From assembly GCF_002915595.1 (NCBI RefSeq), contig NZ_PQGG01000040.1, positions 156,408 through 220,407 on the forward strand: DNA of 64,000 nt, given 5' to 3'. Positions 48,835 to 59,605 of this stretch are shown one piece after another. The position numbers and the translations under genes were made by a program. This stretch comes from Zhongshania marina. Its GTDB lineage: Bacteria > Pseudomonadota > Gammaproteobacteria > Pseudomonadales > Spongiibacteraceae. Below the pieces are notes generated by a model. That model did not search any database, was not told where the DNA came from, and saw only the letters and a list, made by a program, of their open reading frames with translations. Numbering within the stretch: the stretch's first letter is position 1; the number at the start of each line of letters is the position of its first letter.

Positions 48835-48941
48835 TCACTGAACAAGTCTTACAGAGGATCTTAAGGGCCGCTAGAGATCGTCATACACATAGCCTATCAT
48901 TGGCGCCAACGACGATTACGCTACTAAGAAGAGAATCCACT

Positions 48942-50228
48942 ATGCTGCTGCTATCACTGATTTGGGCTTGGACGGCGTGGAACGTCTACCGCCCCCACAA
49001 ATCCGCACCCGAATTACTCGGGGTATTCAGCTTTATATTTGGCTTTATCACGGGCGAGTTGGCACTGCACGTCATTGCAGTGGAGTTTGGTCTTACGCTG
49101 CTCATCGTAGTATTTGGTGAATTAAGCGGCCTAGGTGATGCACTGGGACTGGCGATAGCACTTTGCAGCTGGACCGCCATTGCCATTTTTTACTTTAGAG
49201 CGCAACGCGCCGACCCCATCATGGCGCAAGCGGTTCGCTACGCCCTGCAATTAGCACCAGAACAAACGCTAAACACCGAAAACGCCACCTTAATTGAGCC
49301 GGACGCGAAGCGGCTAGCAAAACCATTTGCTTACAAATTGCCAAATGTGCGCCGCGTTAAAAATATCGAATACTCCAAAGTCGATGGCCGCTCATTGCGG
49401 GTAGATATATACCACCGCGATGACCTCCCCCAGAACGCCCCCGTCTTATTCCAAATGCACGGTGGCGCATGGTTAGAAAACCTTGGTAGCAAAAATGAAC
49501 AGGCGCTGCCCCTTATGTACCAAATGGCAGCCAATGGCTGGGTTTGCGTCGCGGTAGAATATCGGCTGAGTCCCGGCTCTACATTTCCAGATCATATCAT
49601 CGACTGCAAACGCGCCCTGCACTGGATCAAAGAAAATATCAGTGAATATGGTGGCAACCCTCAATTTATCGCGGCGACAGGTGGTTCGGCAGGCGGGCAT
49701 TTATCCTGCTTACTAGCCCTAAGTGCTAATGCGCCAGAGTTTCAGCCGGGCTTTGAAACTGCTGATACCACTGTTCAGGCCTGCATCCCTTTCTACGGTG
49801 TTTACGATTTTCTTAACAGCCAGGGCCAGCGCAGTAGCGAATCCCTGAGTCAGTGGGTGTCTGCCAAAGTACTTAAAAAAACCCGCGCCGAATCACCCGA
49901 ATTATGGCGTCAGGCATCACCGCTATACTGGGTGCATAAAGATGCTCCGCCATTTTTAATTATTCACGGCGAAGCCGACACCTTGGTGCCCGTTCAAGAG
50001 TCGAGGGTACTTTACGACGCACTAAAAGAGGTTTCAAATCAGGCTGTTAGTTACGCCGAATTACCAGACGCGCAACACGCCTTTGAAATCGCAATTTCTC
50101 TGCGCACGCAAATCGTAGTGAATCATTTAACGCTGTATTTAAACGAACTTTACCGCCGCCATTTAGCGAAGGACACCGCTAAAGAAGCGATAAGCGAATT
50201 GCCAGAAACGGAACAAGTTGAAGACTAA
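48942..50228 (+). CDS. Alpha/beta hydrolase (BD-FAE / hormone-sensitive lipase type)
   Basis: The 428-residue protein begins with several hydrophobic helices (about 1-85) and continues as an alpha/beta hydrolase: the oxyanion motif HGGAW, the nucleophile serine in GGSAGGHLSCL, the acid in HGEADTLVPV, and the histidine in DAQHAFEI. The pattern is that of esterases of the BD-FAE/HSL group. The substrate is unknown. ATG at 48942 is used, with AGAGA upstream; an in-frame TTG 42 bases earlier is less likely. Confidence 0.88.
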   Translation: MLLLSLIWAWTAWNVYRPHKSAPELLGVFSFIFGFITGELALHVIAVEFGLTLLIVVFGELSGLGDALGLAIALCSWTAIAIFYFRAQRADPIMAQAVRYALQLAPEQTLNTENATLIEPDAKRLAKPFAYKLPNVRRVKNIEYSKVDGRSLRVDIYHRDDLPQNAPVLFQMHGGAWLENLGSKNEQALPLMYQMAANGWVCVAVEYRLSPGSTFPDHIIDCKRALHWIKENISEYGGNPQFIAATGGSAGGHLSCLLALSANAPEFQPGFETADTTVQACIPFYGVYDFLNSQGQRSSESLSQWVSAKVLKKTRAESPELWRQASPLYWVHKDAPPFLIIHGEADTLVPVQESRVLYDALKEVSNQAVSYAELPDAQHAFEIAISLRTQIVVNHLTLYLNELYRRHLAKDTAKEAISELPETEQVED

Positions 50229-50248
50229 GAAGATTCAGAAAGGTATAA

Positions 50249-50274
50249 AACGAGGGGAGCATCGTCCCCTCGTT
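50249..50274. terminator. Bidirectional terminator between hydrolase and EipA-like gene
   Basis: AACGAGGGGA at 50249-50258 and TCCCCTCGTT at 50265-50274 form a 10-bp perfect stem with a 6-base loop. The minus-strand exit reads TTTTAT and the gene ends converge here. Confidence 0.82.
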
Positions 50275-50283
50275 CCAAAAAAA

Positions 50284-50880
50284 TCAGAACGGTATCCACG
50301 ACTTTTTATCACTATAGTGAACATAACCAACACTCGCACCAGCACGCAAACCAACACCGGTTCTAATCGGCGCTAAAATAAGCTCGCCATTTTGCTGGTA
50401 ATTCACACCCACGCCAGCCACAACGTAAAAGCTACCGTCAACGCCGGGAATACGCTGCATTAATTGCTCCATATCATCAAGGTGATAAACCAAAGTGAAC
50501 ACCTTTGACGCATTTGCCCCCATATCAAAGCCAAGCGATGGCCCCTGCCAGAATATTGGCAACACTTCGCCACCATAACGCTGTACCTCACCCTGACCGT
50601 AGCGCACACCAACACCCAAGGCTGCGGAAATTTCTTCACCCGCAATGATTGCATTTGGGCTACCCTGCTCAGCAAATACTTTCTCTATCGCCTTCGCCAA
50701 GCCTGCAGTGGTTTCACCAAAAAAAGAATCTGCTTTTTCTAACACCTCCTCCTTGGTAAACCCTTCAGACGCCTTGGGTTTCTCAGCCGCATCCTCAGCA
50801 AATGCCGGAGTTGTCACGCCAAGCATCAGTATTAACAAGGCACCCATTAGATATTGAAATTGTCGGTTTACATTTTTCAT
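50284..50880 (-). CDS. DUF1134/EipA-family exported protein
   Basis: The 198-residue product has a signal peptide ending near ATPAFA (residues about 10-30). The body matches the DUF1134 pattern, including GVRYGQGEVQRYG, QGPSLGFDMGANASKVFTLVYHL and GVGVNYQ. In Brucella the family member EipA is a periplasmic protein needed for envelope integrity. Its presence in a gammaproteobacterium is worth note. ATG at 50878-50880 is chosen; a TTG four codons earlier is less likely. It converges on the hydrolase gene. Confidence 0.82.
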   Translation of the reverse strand: MKNVNRQFQYLMGALLILMLGVTTPAFAEDAAEKPKASEGFTKEEVLEKADSFFGETTAGLAKAIEKVFAEQGSPNAIIAGEEISAALGVGVRYGQGEVQRYGGEVLPIFWQGPSLGFDMGANASKVFTLVYHLDDMEQLMQRIPGVDGSFYVVAGVGVNYQQNGELILAPIRTGVGLRAGASVGYVHYSDKKSWIPF

Positions 50881-50939
50881 ATACTTCTCCAATCACCGTT
50901 TATTTTACTCGTCGTTTATCTCGATACTGATTTAAAGAT

Positions 50940-51539
50940 TTACAGCACTGCCTCTGGCAATGCAAAAAACATCTGCTGAACATCATCATTAAAACTCATC
51001 AGCAACATCTTTACCTTGAATAAAGCTGCAACACTGATCGCATCAGTAATTCGGCCATCCATTGCCATTTCGATTGCCTCCTCCAAGGGTAATCGGCAAA
51101 CGATAATATCCTCAGTCGCCTCTAATTCGGCCTCACCCTGAAGTAGGTTTCTCGCTAAAAACACCTCGCCGCGCTCGTCTGAGACTGAATTAGACGTATG
51201 CAAATCCATCAATTTAACCCACTGAGCAGCACTTAGACCAGTCTCCTCTAACAACTCGCGCTGCGCTGTTGCTAATGGCGAACTTCCTAATGGACAGCCA
51301 CCCTCAGGAATTTCCCAGCTATCCTCCTCCAAAGGGTAGCGGTATTGCTTTACCAGATAGGTATAAGCCTCTTCATCAATTGGGATAATGCCGACCGCTA
51401 TATTCTGAAAGCAAATCTTGCCATAAATTCCATCAGTACCTGCTGGGGTCTTCACCTCGTGGTGCTCAAGGCGAACCCAAGGGTTCTCGTACACCTTATT
51501 AACACCAAGCTGCTGCCAAGGGCCAAGCATTTTGCTCAT
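50940..51539 (-). CDS. Nudix hydrolase (ADP-ribose-pyrophosphatase-like)
   Basis: The 199-residue product has a Nudix box, GGCPLGSSPLATAQRELLEETGL-like, at about residues 78-100. The REL-LEETG core is intact. The early Glu of the canonical GX5EX7REUXEEXGU pattern is Ser here, which is tolerated in some family members. It cleaves nucleoside diphosphates linked to another group, and ADP-ribose is a likely substrate by similarity. It overlaps the uracil-DNA-glycosylase-like gene by 4 bases. Confidence 0.88.
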   Translation of the reverse strand: MSKMLGPWQQLGVNKVYENPWVRLEHHEVKTPAGTDGIYGKICFQNIAVGIIPIDEEAYTYLVKQYRYPLEEDSWEIPEGGCPLGSSPLATAQRELLEETGLSAAQWVKLMDLHTSNSVSDERGEVFLARNLLQGEAELEATEDIIVCRLPLEEAIEMAMDGRITDAISVAALFKVKMLLMSFNDDVQQMFFALPEAVL

Positions 51540-52117
51540 GTCGTCTCCAAAATGTCCCCCACCTTCTGCCGTAGTCGAGGCAAGACCTTGGCGTCAAACC
51601 AAGGATTACGCTTTAACCATAGCTGATTTCGGGGCGAGGGGTGCGGCAAAGGGAAAAAATAAGAATCGGCTGAATGGTTTTCCACCCGCTCAGTCAGGGT
51701 TTTAAATGCGTCGTTTAAATAATAATTCTGGGCGTACTGACCAATCAACAGCACCAGCTCTATCGACGGCATTTGAGCAAGCAATCGCTCATGCCAGTGC
51801 GGCGCGCATTCTTTACGGGGAGGTAAATCGCCCGAGCGCCCCTTGCCAGGATAGCAAAAACCCATAGGCATAATGGCTAAACGCTTATCGGAATAAAACT
51901 GCTCCCGATCAATATTCAACCACTGGCGCAGACGATCGCCGGAAGGGTCATTCCACGGAATACCACTCTCGTGAACTCGTGTTCCCGGGGCTTGCCCAAT
52001 AATGAGTATTCTCGCAGATGCATCCACATGCACTACCGGCCGAGGGCCAAGCGGTAAATTCGCCGCACATATATCGCAATCACGAACGGCGGTTAACAAG
52101 GTGGCTAATGTTTCCAT
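51536..52117 (-). CDS. Uracil-DNA glycosylase superfamily protein
   Basis: The 193-residue product has the superfamily motifs LIIGQAPGTRVHESGIPWND and LPHPSPRNQLWL, and two cysteines near the N-terminus (DCDICAANL) that are not a full Fe-S set. This is the family 4/5-like or uncharacterised uracil-DNA-glycosylase group. Whether it excises uracil is not clear from the sequence. ATG at 52115-52117 is chosen; an upstream TTG adds 12 residues without similarity. It is coupled to the Nudix gene. Confidence 0.83.
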   Translation of the reverse strand: METLATLLTAVRDCDICAANLPLGPRPVVHVDASARILIIGQAPGTRVHESGIPWNDPSGDRLRQWLNIDREQFYSDKRLAIMPMGFCYPGKGRSGDLPPRKECAPHWHERLLAQMPSIELVLLIGQYAQNYYLNDAFKTLTERVENHSADSYFFPLPHPSPRNQLWLKRNPWFDAKVLPRLRQKVGDILETT

Positions 52118-52189
52118 ACCGTCATTGTGCGCCGCCACAATTACTGGCGGCAAGCACCGAGGTACTAAAAATAGCGCAACAAGCGAAAA

Positions 52190-53257
52190 TTACTCAAACT
52201 CTACGCCGAGCGCTTTAATCGACTCAGTAGACAAACGCCCAGTCGCCAAGCCCTGCTGCTTTTGGAAATCGTGAATAGCTATGAGAGTATATTTTCCCAA
52301 CACCCCATCAATTCCACCGGTATCGTAACCGAGCTTTCGTAAAGCGCGCTGAATCTTGTATACCAGCTCCTTATTTAAGTCTCGTTCACAGGGCACCATG
52401 CGCCAAGCCAATTGGGCATCGGTCACTTTCTCTCGATAATTGAACTCTTTATATACAGGCTCAATATAGTGAATCACTTCGCGCTCTGGCTCTACTACTC
52501 GCTGTGCCTTCACGGTTTTGTAGGCTGCGGGAATTCGCTCTTCAATGGTGTGCTCTGGCACATCAACTACTTTTTTTCGCACGGTTTCATAGACCGCCGG
52601 CTCAACTACTTTTCTGTATTTAGCAGACTCCACTAAGACTTGCTTTTTAATTTGTCGATAGCGGGTGGGAATGTGGACTTGATGCACAATCTCCCCACTC
52701 TCCTCATCGATCTTTTCGATATCACCGCGTCCAGGCCGCCACACCCACTCCTCGGGTGACTCAATCACCTCTTCTACGACCGTGTCATAGCGCGCAGGCG
52801 TCACCAATACTTGACGACTTTTTGGGGGTACAATTTGGGTTCTTTCCTCCTGCCATTTATAAGTAGCTGGCACAAGCCTAAGACGAACATGCTCTTCACT
52901 AAGCAATACCTGCTCATCAAACCACTCCAGTCGCGCGGGAATCATCTCGCGGCGCTCACTAGCTTCTTTAACAATCCGGCGCTCAATTCGATCTATATAA
53001 GTCGGCGGCGCTAACAACTTGGCATAGCAGCGGCCGGTCTCGGCATTAGGCGGAATGGCAGGGAGTGCATCTGCGCCAGAGGCGATAGGCTCCCGCGCTT
53101 TCATTTTTTCAATTTCGATCAAGGCGTCAGCGAGGGCAAGTTCCAATGAAGAAATACGCTCCTCTTTAGGACTCGGCTCCAAAGCAAGCTGTGTACTTGT
53201 AGATGAGGGATACGGCGCACAGGCTGCACACACACCTAGACCAAACACCGCAAACAT
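52190..53257 (-). CDS. Repeat-rich exported peptidoglycan-binding protein
   Basis: The 355-residue product begins with a short hydrophobic, lipobox-like segment (MFAVFGLGVCAACAP; weak fit). A coiled-coil stretch (SSLELALADALIEIEKMK) follows. About 200 residues (about 83-290) then carry a recurring Pro-(Ala/Thr)-x-Tyr motif: PPTYIDRI, PARLEWF, PATYKWQ, PARYDTV, PTRYRQI, PAVYETV, PAAYKTV, PVYKEF. A PG_binding_1 domain forms the C-terminus (about 300-352: IQRALRKLGYDTGGIDGVLG). I infer an envelope protein tied to the cell wall. An in-frame extension of 52 codons upstream lacks a leader and is not chosen. Confidence 0.8.
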   Translation of the reverse strand: MFAVFGLGVCAACAPYPSSTSTQLALEPSPKEERISSLELALADALIEIEKMKAREPIASGADALPAIPPNAETGRCYAKLLAPPTYIDRIERRIVKEASERREMIPARLEWFDEQVLLSEEHVRLRLVPATYKWQEERTQIVPPKSRQVLVTPARYDTVVEEVIESPEEWVWRPGRGDIEKIDEESGEIVHQVHIPTRYRQIKKQVLVESAKYRKVVEPAVYETVRKKVVDVPEHTIEERIPAAYKTVKAQRVVEPEREVIHYIEPVYKEFNYREKVTDAQLAWRMVPCERDLNKELVYKIQRALRKLGYDTGGIDGVLGKYTLIAIHDFQKQQGLATGRLSTESIKALGVEFE

Positions 53258-53648
53258 TCGCACACCCAGCTCACGCCACTTATGCCATATAGTATTCAGT
53301 GCAGCCACAGGAAAGATAAACCTCTTAAACAGGATGTTAGATGGCAATATCTTATAACGACTGCAGCTGCCATATCGACCGTAAAAACAATAAAAAACCA
53401 GTATTTTCAACAACTAAGACACATACAATCGACATGTGATTTACACTAATATTCGTAAAAAAATAATGTGTAATACGGCCGCAAACTCAGCCGCATCCAT
53501 AACAGCGATGAATATAGAAATTTGCAAGGCGAATACCCAAGTTTAAAGACCTCCAAAGCACGCTAGTCGCGGAAAATTGCCAAAGAAAAGGCCGCCCAAA
53601 TATGATTTAATGAGCGCCGCAAATCCGACGACGCAGGCAACTCGCAGA
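53258..53648. other. Divergent intergenic region
   Basis: No further gene is supported in these 391 bases between the repeat protein and gcvP. An A/T-rich stretch lies at about 53400-53470. Both flanking genes could start upstream in frame, but neither extension looks real. I looked for glycine-riboswitch features and found none. Confidence 0.45.
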
Positions 53649-56525
53649 ATGACTCATACACTCACCACCCTCTCACAAAGTGACGATTTTTTGAGCCGCC
53701 ACATTGGCCCAAACGAAGAACAAACTGCAGCCATGCTCCAAGCCGTTGGCGCAAGCTCGCTAGACGAGCTGATACAACAAACCGTGCCCGCATCTATCTT
53801 GCGTGGCGACATGCCGCTACCGGCACCGCAAAGTGAATCTGCAACCCTCGCGCGCCTGCGCACTATCGCCGCAAAAAACCAAGTCGCTCGCTCGTTTATT
53901 GGCACGGGTTACTACGGCACAATTACGCCGCCGGTCATTTTGCGCAATGTCTTAGAAAACCCCGGCTGGTATACCGCCTACACTCCCTACCAACCAGAAA
54001 TTGCTCAAGGCCGTTTGGAGGCACTACTAAACTTCCAACAAATGGTGATAGATCTCACCGGCCTAGAACTTGCCAATGCCTCGCTACTGGACGAAGCCAC
54101 CGCTGCAGCTGAAGCGATGGCCATGTGCAAACGCTCCGCACGCAAAAACAAAAGCGATGTATTTTTTGTTGATCGCCGCTGTCACCCGCAAACTATTGCG
54201 GTTCTAAAAACCCGCGCCCTGCCTTTAGGCTTAGAAATTGTTGTTGGCGATGCCGAAACTGAACTCGTCACCACTTCCTGCTTTGGTGTGCTACTGCAGT
54301 ACCCGGCGACTGACGGCAGCATCTCGGAACTGTCGAGCATTGCCAGCCAGGCCAAAGCCCAAGATGCAATGACAGTTGTCGCCGCCGACATTATGAGTTT
54401 AATTCTCCTTACACCACCTGGTGAACAAGGGGCAGACATTGTAGTTGGAAGCGCACAACGCTTCGGTGTACCCATGGGATTTGGCGGCCCCCACGCCGCC
54501 TTCTTTGCAACCCGCGACAGCTATAAACGCTCTATCCCTGGCCGCATAATTGGGGTATCTATCGACAGTCGTGGCAATAAAGCCCTGCGTATGGCAATGC
54601 AAACCCGCGAGCAACATATTCGCCGCGAAAAAGCGACCTCGAATATATGCACCTCTCAGGCATTGCTAGCGATCATGGCCGTGTTTTATGCGATCTATCA
54701 TGGCCCCGACGGTTTAAAAACCATCGCGCAACGCATCAATCGCATGACAGGAATTTTTGCTGCCGGTCTAGCGCAACTCGGCTACAGCAGCAATGATGCG
54801 TTTTTCGACACCCTTACTGTTAATTCGGGGAGCGCCAGCATCGCGCTAGCCGACAAGGCCGAAGCCGAGCTACTTAATATCCGACGCGGCGACAACAGCG
54901 TCAGCATTAGCTTTGACGAAACAACAAGCACCGACGACATTGAGAAGCTATGGCAGATTTTCGCCGGCGATAAAGCTCTTCCGTCTATCCAAGCGCTAGA
55001 TGAAAGCCTTGCCGAATTACCCGGCATTCCAACAAATCTGCGCCGCCAGAGCAGCTTTTTAAGTCATCCCGTATTCCATCAGCATCGCTCAGAAACAGAA
55101 ATGCTGCGCTATATGAATCGACTAGAGCGCAAAGACATCGCCCTAAATCACTCAATGATTGCATTGGGCTCCTGCACCATGAAGCTCAACGCCACCACTG
55201 AAATGATTCCAATTACGTGGCCAGAATTCGGCAATATGCACCCATTCGCGCCGCGCAGCCAAGTCGCTGGCTACCTGCAATTAATAGACGAATTAGAGCA
55301 GCAGTTAATCGCCTGCACCGGTTACGACAAGTTCTCAATGCAACCGAACGCCGGATCGCAGGGCGAGTACGCCGGTTTGCTCGCAATAAAGCGCTACCAC
55401 GAAAGCCGTGGTGATTTTGCCCGCGACATCTGCCTAATACCAAGTTCAGCCCACGGCACCAACCCCGCCTCCGCAGCAATGGCTGGAATGCGGGTTGTCA
55501 TCGTCGCCTGCGACGAACTCGGCAATGTCGATATTGACGATCTTCGCAGCAAGGCCGAACGCCACGCAGAACAACTCTCTACGCTGATGGTTACCTACCC
55601 CTCAACCCACGGGGTATTTGAAGAGGGTATCCGTGAAATCTGTAACATCACCCATCAACACGGCGGACAGGTATACGTCGATGGCGCCAATATGAATGCC
55701 CTTGTTGGCTTAGCAGCTCCAGGTGAATTCGGTGCTGATGTATCCCACCTCAATTTGCACAAAACATTCTGCATACCCCACGGTGGCGGTGGACCAGGTA
55801 TGGGCCCAATCGGTGTTAAAGCGCACCTAGCCCCATTCTTACCCAACCACCCCGTATTCCCCGTGGAAGGACTTGACGCACACAACGACACGGTGTCTGC
55901 GGCAAGCTACGGCAGCGCAGGCATACTGCCCATCTCGTGGACGTATATTTCATTAATGGGTGCCGCCGGTTTAAAGAAAGCAACCCAAGTCGCCATTCTC
56001 AACGCCAACTACATCGCCACAAGACTTAAAGAGCACTACCCCGTGCTATACACCGGTCGCAATGACCGCGTCGCCCACGAGTGCATTATCGACCTACGCC
56101 CACTCAAAGAGAGCACGGGAATCAGTGAAGAAGACATCGCCAAACGCTTAATGGACTATGGCTTCCACGCACCGACCATGTCCTTCCCCGTACCCGGCAC
56201 GCTGATGATAGAGCCGACAGAAAGCGAATCGAAGATCGAACTAGACCGCTTCTGTGAAGCCATGATTCATATTCGTCGCGAAGCAGGCCTCGTGGAAAGT
56301 GGGCAATTGCCCGCTGACAACAACCCCCTCGTTAACGCACCACACACCCTTGCCGATATCGTCACCGACTGGGATCGCCCTTATTCCCGTGAAGAGGCGA
56401 GTTTCCCTGTGGCACAACTACGCGACGGCAAATACTGGCCAACCGTCAACAGAATTGACAATGTTTTTGGAGATAGAAATTTAATATGCTCCTGCCCACC
56501 CATTGAAATGTATCTCCAAGACTAA
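53649..56525 (+). CDS. gcvP: Glycine dehydrogenase (decarboxylating), P-protein
   Basis: GcvP decarboxylates glycine in the glycine cleavage system and loads the aminomethyl group on the H-protein. The 958-residue product is the full-length homodimeric type. The N-terminal half begins [12 protein letters not shown] and has FIGTGYYGT. The C-terminal half has the PLP lysine in [22 protein letters not shown] at 53649 gives the normal length. gcvT and gcvH are not adjacent in this window. Confidence 0.96.
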   Translation: MTHTLTTLSQSDDFLSRHIGPNEEQTAAMLQAVGASSLDELIQQTVPASILRGDMPLPAPQSESATLARLRTIAAKNQVARSFIGTGYYGTITPPVILRNVLENPGWYTAYTPYQPEIAQGRLEALLNFQQMVIDLTGLELANASLLDEATAAAEAMAMCKRSARKNKSDVFFVDRRCHPQTIAVLKTRALPLGLEIVVGDAETELVTTSCFGVLLQYPATDGSISELSSIASQAKAQDAMTVVAADIMSLILLTPPGEQGADIVVGSAQRFGVPMGFGGPHAAFFATRDSYKRSIPGRIIGVSIDSRGNKALRMAMQTREQHIRREKATSNICTSQALLAIMAVFYAIYHGPDGLKTIAQRINRMTGIFAAGLAQLGYSSNDAFFDTLTVNSGSASIALADKAEAELLNIRRGDNSVSISFDETTSTDDIEKLWQIFAGDKALPSIQALDESLAELPGIPTNLRRQSSFLSHPVFHQHRSETEMLRYMNRLERKDIALNHSMIALGSCTMKLNATTEMIPITWPEFGNMHPFAPRSQVAGYLQLIDELEQQLIACTGYDKFSMQPNAGSQGEYAGLLAIKRYHESRGDFARDICLIPSSAHGTNPASAAMAGMRVVIVACDELGNVDIDDLRSKAERHAEQLSTLMVTYPSTHGVFEEGIREICNITHQHGGQVYVDGANMNALVGLAAPGEFGADVSHLNLHKTFCIPHGGGGPGMGPIGVKAHLAPFLPNHPVFPVEGLDAHNDTVSAASYGSAGILPISWTYISLMGAAGLKKATQVAILNANYIATRLKEHYPVLYTGRNDRVAHECIIDLRPLKESTGISEEDIAKRLMDYGFHAPTMSFPVPGTLMIEPTESESKIELDRFCEAMIHIRREAGLVESGQLPADNNPLVNAPHTLADIVTDWDRPYSREEASFPVAQLRDGKYWPTVNRIDNVFGDRNLICSCPPIEMYLQD

Positions 56526-56529
56526 AATC

Positions 56530-56549
56530 ATGCCCTCAAAAGAGGGCAT
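56530..56549 (+). terminator. Probable terminator of gcvP
   Basis: An 8-bp perfect stem (ATGCCCTC at 56530-56537, GAGGGCAT at 56542-56549) with a 4-base loop lies right after the gcvP stop. The T-tract is weak (ATATTC). Confidence 0.5.
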
Positions 56550-56764
56550 ATATTCGCCTAAGCGTCGAATATCACTGCATTTTTTTAGGGCAAAAGCGGT
56601 TTTTTATGACTACTTCACAGAAATTTTCACATTTTTAGCTCTAACATGGGAACTTAGACGCATGGAGTGTTGTTTTTACATATAACATCCGTGAAACTAC
56701 GTATACTTAAAATTTTAATATTCGCACAAATCTGTTTCAGCTAGTCTCTCCCGGAGGGGAATAA

Positions 56765-59539
56765 ATGAAAACGAATACCTTAGCCTTATCGTTAACATTG
56801 GCGGCAAGCTTGCTTGTTGCCTGTGGTGGCGGCGGTGATGCCCGCAGCCCTGACCGTCCAAGCCCCGGCTTAGATCCAAGCTCCCTCCGTATTGATTTCC
56901 CTAATGGAAGTCAACTTGCTGGAACCGGCACCAACAGCATTCAAGCGAGAATGTTAGCACTACAAACCGACGGCGTAGAGAATAACCTAGGGCCCGAGCT
57001 TAATGTTACAGCCGGAACCCAATGGACTTTAGGTGGAAGCATTGGCAGCCCTGCCATAGCCAAGCTTGCAGATGCGGTTAGAGACGCTGGGCAACTTCGC
57101 GACGTATTGGATATTATTAGTACCGTTAGACTTGCCAGTACGGACACCCTGAAAAACCTTACAATTACCGGCAAATATCCGCTTAAAGGCACCACTTATA
57201 CTATTACTGAGCCATTCACAATAGTTCCACCACTGGTTAGTGGAAATAAATATATTAGCGGCCAAACCGTTATTGCCTTTAACCCATCTAATCCTCAGGC
57301 CAAGGCTAATGCAAATTATCAGCTTTTACAGAACCTGCAAGGCCTGCCCGGCGTAACAGAAAACTCCACCGCTAATGCAACTTTCTGCTCGAGCAATAGC
57401 AAATTTGCTTTCGGCCCAACAGTTGTTCCAGCCAATGGGGCGGCATTCGCACCTGCAACCATAAGCAACCCCTTTACTGATTCAAATCAATCTCAAGTAT
57501 CGGTAACTATTACAGCGGTTTCTAATGCCCAAGGCGCTCCTGTTCCCTGCGGAAGCGAAGGAGCTATCGAGATTGCATCATTGGTCGTTAATTTAATCCC
57601 TGCGACCGTAAGCAAAGTCGCAGTATGTGCTGTCGCCAACCCAGCGGCTGATGCATGTAATGGCGTCTCTAGCAACCAAAACTTCTTTAAAACGCAATAC
57701 CTAAGCAGCTGTAAAGGCTTAGATAACAGCACAGTTAAAGTCCCAGCGGCACAACGCCTGCAACTAGTGGCTGAATTAACTTATACAAACCCACAAAACC
57801 CCAACCAACAACCGGTTGTCGAATACCAGTGTAAAGGGCCAGACGTTCTAGCTTGGTCTGCGACACCAACTACCATTTTCTCTGAAGGTCCAGATGCGGT
57901 AGATGGTGATGCATCATTAGTTAGCCAATCTGCTTACGCTGCTCTACCTGTTTCTGATCGCACCAGCGTAGCTAAGGGTACTTACACCAATGATCTTGGC
58001 ACCGCTCAACAAACCGTCATTAGCGACACGCTAAACTTGCAACTGGTAGACGCTGAAGTCACTGCGATCAAAATTGTTCGTGCCGACGGTGAAATGCCTG
58101 CAAATGACACTGACACTATTTTCTTAAATGTCTTCAACGATGGCATTGATTACATAGCGATGTGTACATTCAAAGACTTTGACAGCACCGATACCATTGC
58201 TTGCCCAGCATCATTTGTGAGCTGGGAACTAAACAATACTGACCGCCTTAGCGTCAGCCCCAAGCAAAACAGCAACACAACCACAGTTAACCCTAAAGAT
58301 GATGCGGTTGCTGGAGACGGTACTGCCACTCTACGTGCTAGATATACCGATGGAATTTCTGATGTACAGGCTACTCGTACGATAAATGCAGTTGATGACG
58401 AGGTTGTTGAGCTTCACCTTTACCAAGCATCAAATGCCAACTCACCTGACGATGTTTCTATTGACGAGTTCTCATGTGTTGGTCGCACAGACCTCGTGGG
58501 TACCGTAGCTGATGGCGAAAACTACCTTCGCGGCAACCAACGATTCTACGCTTTCGCACTATTTGAAAGCGGCGCAGATGACATGAGTGCAGCATTTTTA
58601 GCTAATCCAAAAGCTGACGGCTCTCCACTAGTAGACGTAACCAACCGCGAACGCCTTATTTTCTCAGCTCTATCAGGCTATTGGTCTGGCAATTCAAGTG
58701 CCTCACCGAGCTGCGTATCCAGTGCGGCACCTAGCTTGCCAGGCGCTGATGGAATCCCTGGTCTAGACCAACTTCCTGGCTTCGATCAAGTTCCTGGTTT
58801 AGATCAAATCCCCGGCCTACCAGAAACATCTAGTACTCCTGCAGCAAGCTTTAGCGGTCAAACCAAAGGCTCGCTGGAGTCCCGCGGTCTGCTACGTCTA
58901 AGCACTGTCTGCGTACAGGCGTTTATCGACAGTGACAACGACGGCTTTACTGAGGGCGATATCGTTACCCAAGAAGGCTCTACTGTTCTGGTGTTGCCAG
59001 CAGCTGACGATGACCTACTAGTTTTCTCTAACGAGCTATGTGAAACACTTGAACCGGTATTGACCCTCGGTGGAAACTTCCCAGGCCTAGAAGGCCCCGG
59101 TATTGTACTTCCTTTGGTCTACACCATCAGCACGATAGCGGATCCAATTCTCACCGCTCTTGCCACCAACGATGACGGCGGTGCGATTCCAGGTGAAGAA
59201 ATTGTTAACGCACTCATCACCGGTAATTTCTCTACTATTAACGAGAATTTCCCTGATAGTCCTATCGGCGGTCTTGGCCAAGTAACTAATGCATTACTTG
59301 GAGATGGCTCTCCATTAAGCCCAGTCATTACTGGACTTGATGCCTGCGTCGTAGATCCGCTAACAACAGTAGTAGGCACTTTGCTAGATGCCTTACTGGG
59401 CCTCAATCCGGGTGCATTTAGCGAATTAACTGGCATCAGCTTTGATGATTGCCAAGACGTATTTGGGAACTTCGCTATTCCCACGCTCCCAGGCGGTACA
59501 CCAGACTTGCCGAGCATTCCTGGCCTGCCAACACCTTAA
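56765..59539 (+). CDS. Large lipoprotein with collagen-like hexapeptide repeats
   Basis: I do not recognise a family. The 924-residue product starts with a clear lipoprotein signal peptide (SLLVAC, lipid-bearing Cys20, then GGGG). The middle part is rich in Thr, Asn, Ala and Val and probably forms beta-sandwich domains. Five tandem hexapeptides of the form (L/I/V)PG(A/L/F)D(G/Q) lie at codons from 58736 to about 58825, and the C-terminus again ends in PG-rich LPGGTPDLPSIPGLPTP. The end of the protein has weak repeats of NFP and DDG. A strong GGAGGGGA ribosome-binding site precedes the ATG. Outer-membrane surface exposure is inferred. Confidence 0.75.
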   Translation: MKTNTLALSLTLAASLLVACGGGGDARSPDRPSPGLDPSSLRIDFPNGSQLAGTGTNSIQARMLALQTDGVENNLGPELNVTAGTQWTLGGSIGSPAIAKLADAVRDAGQLRDVLDIISTVRLASTDTLKNLTITGKYPLKGTTYTITEPFTIVPPLVSGNKYISGQTVIAFNPSNPQAKANANYQLLQNLQGLPGVTENSTANATFCSSNSKFAFGPTVVPANGAAFAPATISNPFTDSNQSQVSVTITAVSNAQGAPVPCGSEGAIEIASLVVNLIPATVSKVAVCAVANPAADACNGVSSNQNFFKTQYLSSCKGLDNSTVKVPAAQRLQLVAELTYTNPQNPNQQPVVEYQCKGPDVLAWSATPTTIFSEGPDAVDGDASLVSQSAYAALPVSDRTSVAKGTYTNDLGTAQQTVISDTLNLQLVDAEVTAIKIVRADGEMPANDTDTIFLNVFNDGIDYIAMCTFKDFDSTDTIACPASFVSWELNNTDRLSVSPKQNSNTTTVNPKDDAVAGDGTATLRARYTDGISDVQATRTINAVDDEVVELHLYQASNANSPDDVSIDEFSCVGRTDLVGTVADGENYLRGNQRFYAFALFESGADDMSAAFLANPKADGSPLVDVTNRERLIFSALSGYWSGNSSASPSCVSSAAPSLPGADGIPGLDQLPGFDQVPGLDQIPGLPETSSTPAASFSGQTKGSLESRGLLRLSTVCVQAFIDSDNDGFTEGDIVTQEGSTVLVLPAADDDLLVFSNELCETLEPVLTLGGNFPGLEGPGIVLPLVYTISTIADPILTALATNDDGGAIPGEEIVNALITGNFSTINENFPDSPIGGLGQVTNALLGDGSPLSPVITGLDACVVDPLTTVVGTLLDALLGLNPGAFSELTGISFDDCQDVFGNFAIPTLPGGTPDLPSIPGLPTP

Positions 59540-59549
59540 TGAAAATGAA

Positions 59550-59577
59550 TAAACGCGGCCGCAAGGTCGCGTTTTAA
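59550..59577 (+). terminator. Terminator behind the large lipoprotein gene
   Basis: AACGCGGCC pairs with GGTCGCGTT (one G-T pair) across a GCAA loop and is followed by TTAATAT on the plus strand, right after the stop codon. Confidence 0.7.
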
Positions 59578-59605
59578 TATGTGCTTGAACATGGAGAATA
59601 TGTTG

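Noticed and set aside
53414..53648. Glycine riboswitch in front of gcvP
   Set aside because: The conserved core motifs were looked for and not seen.
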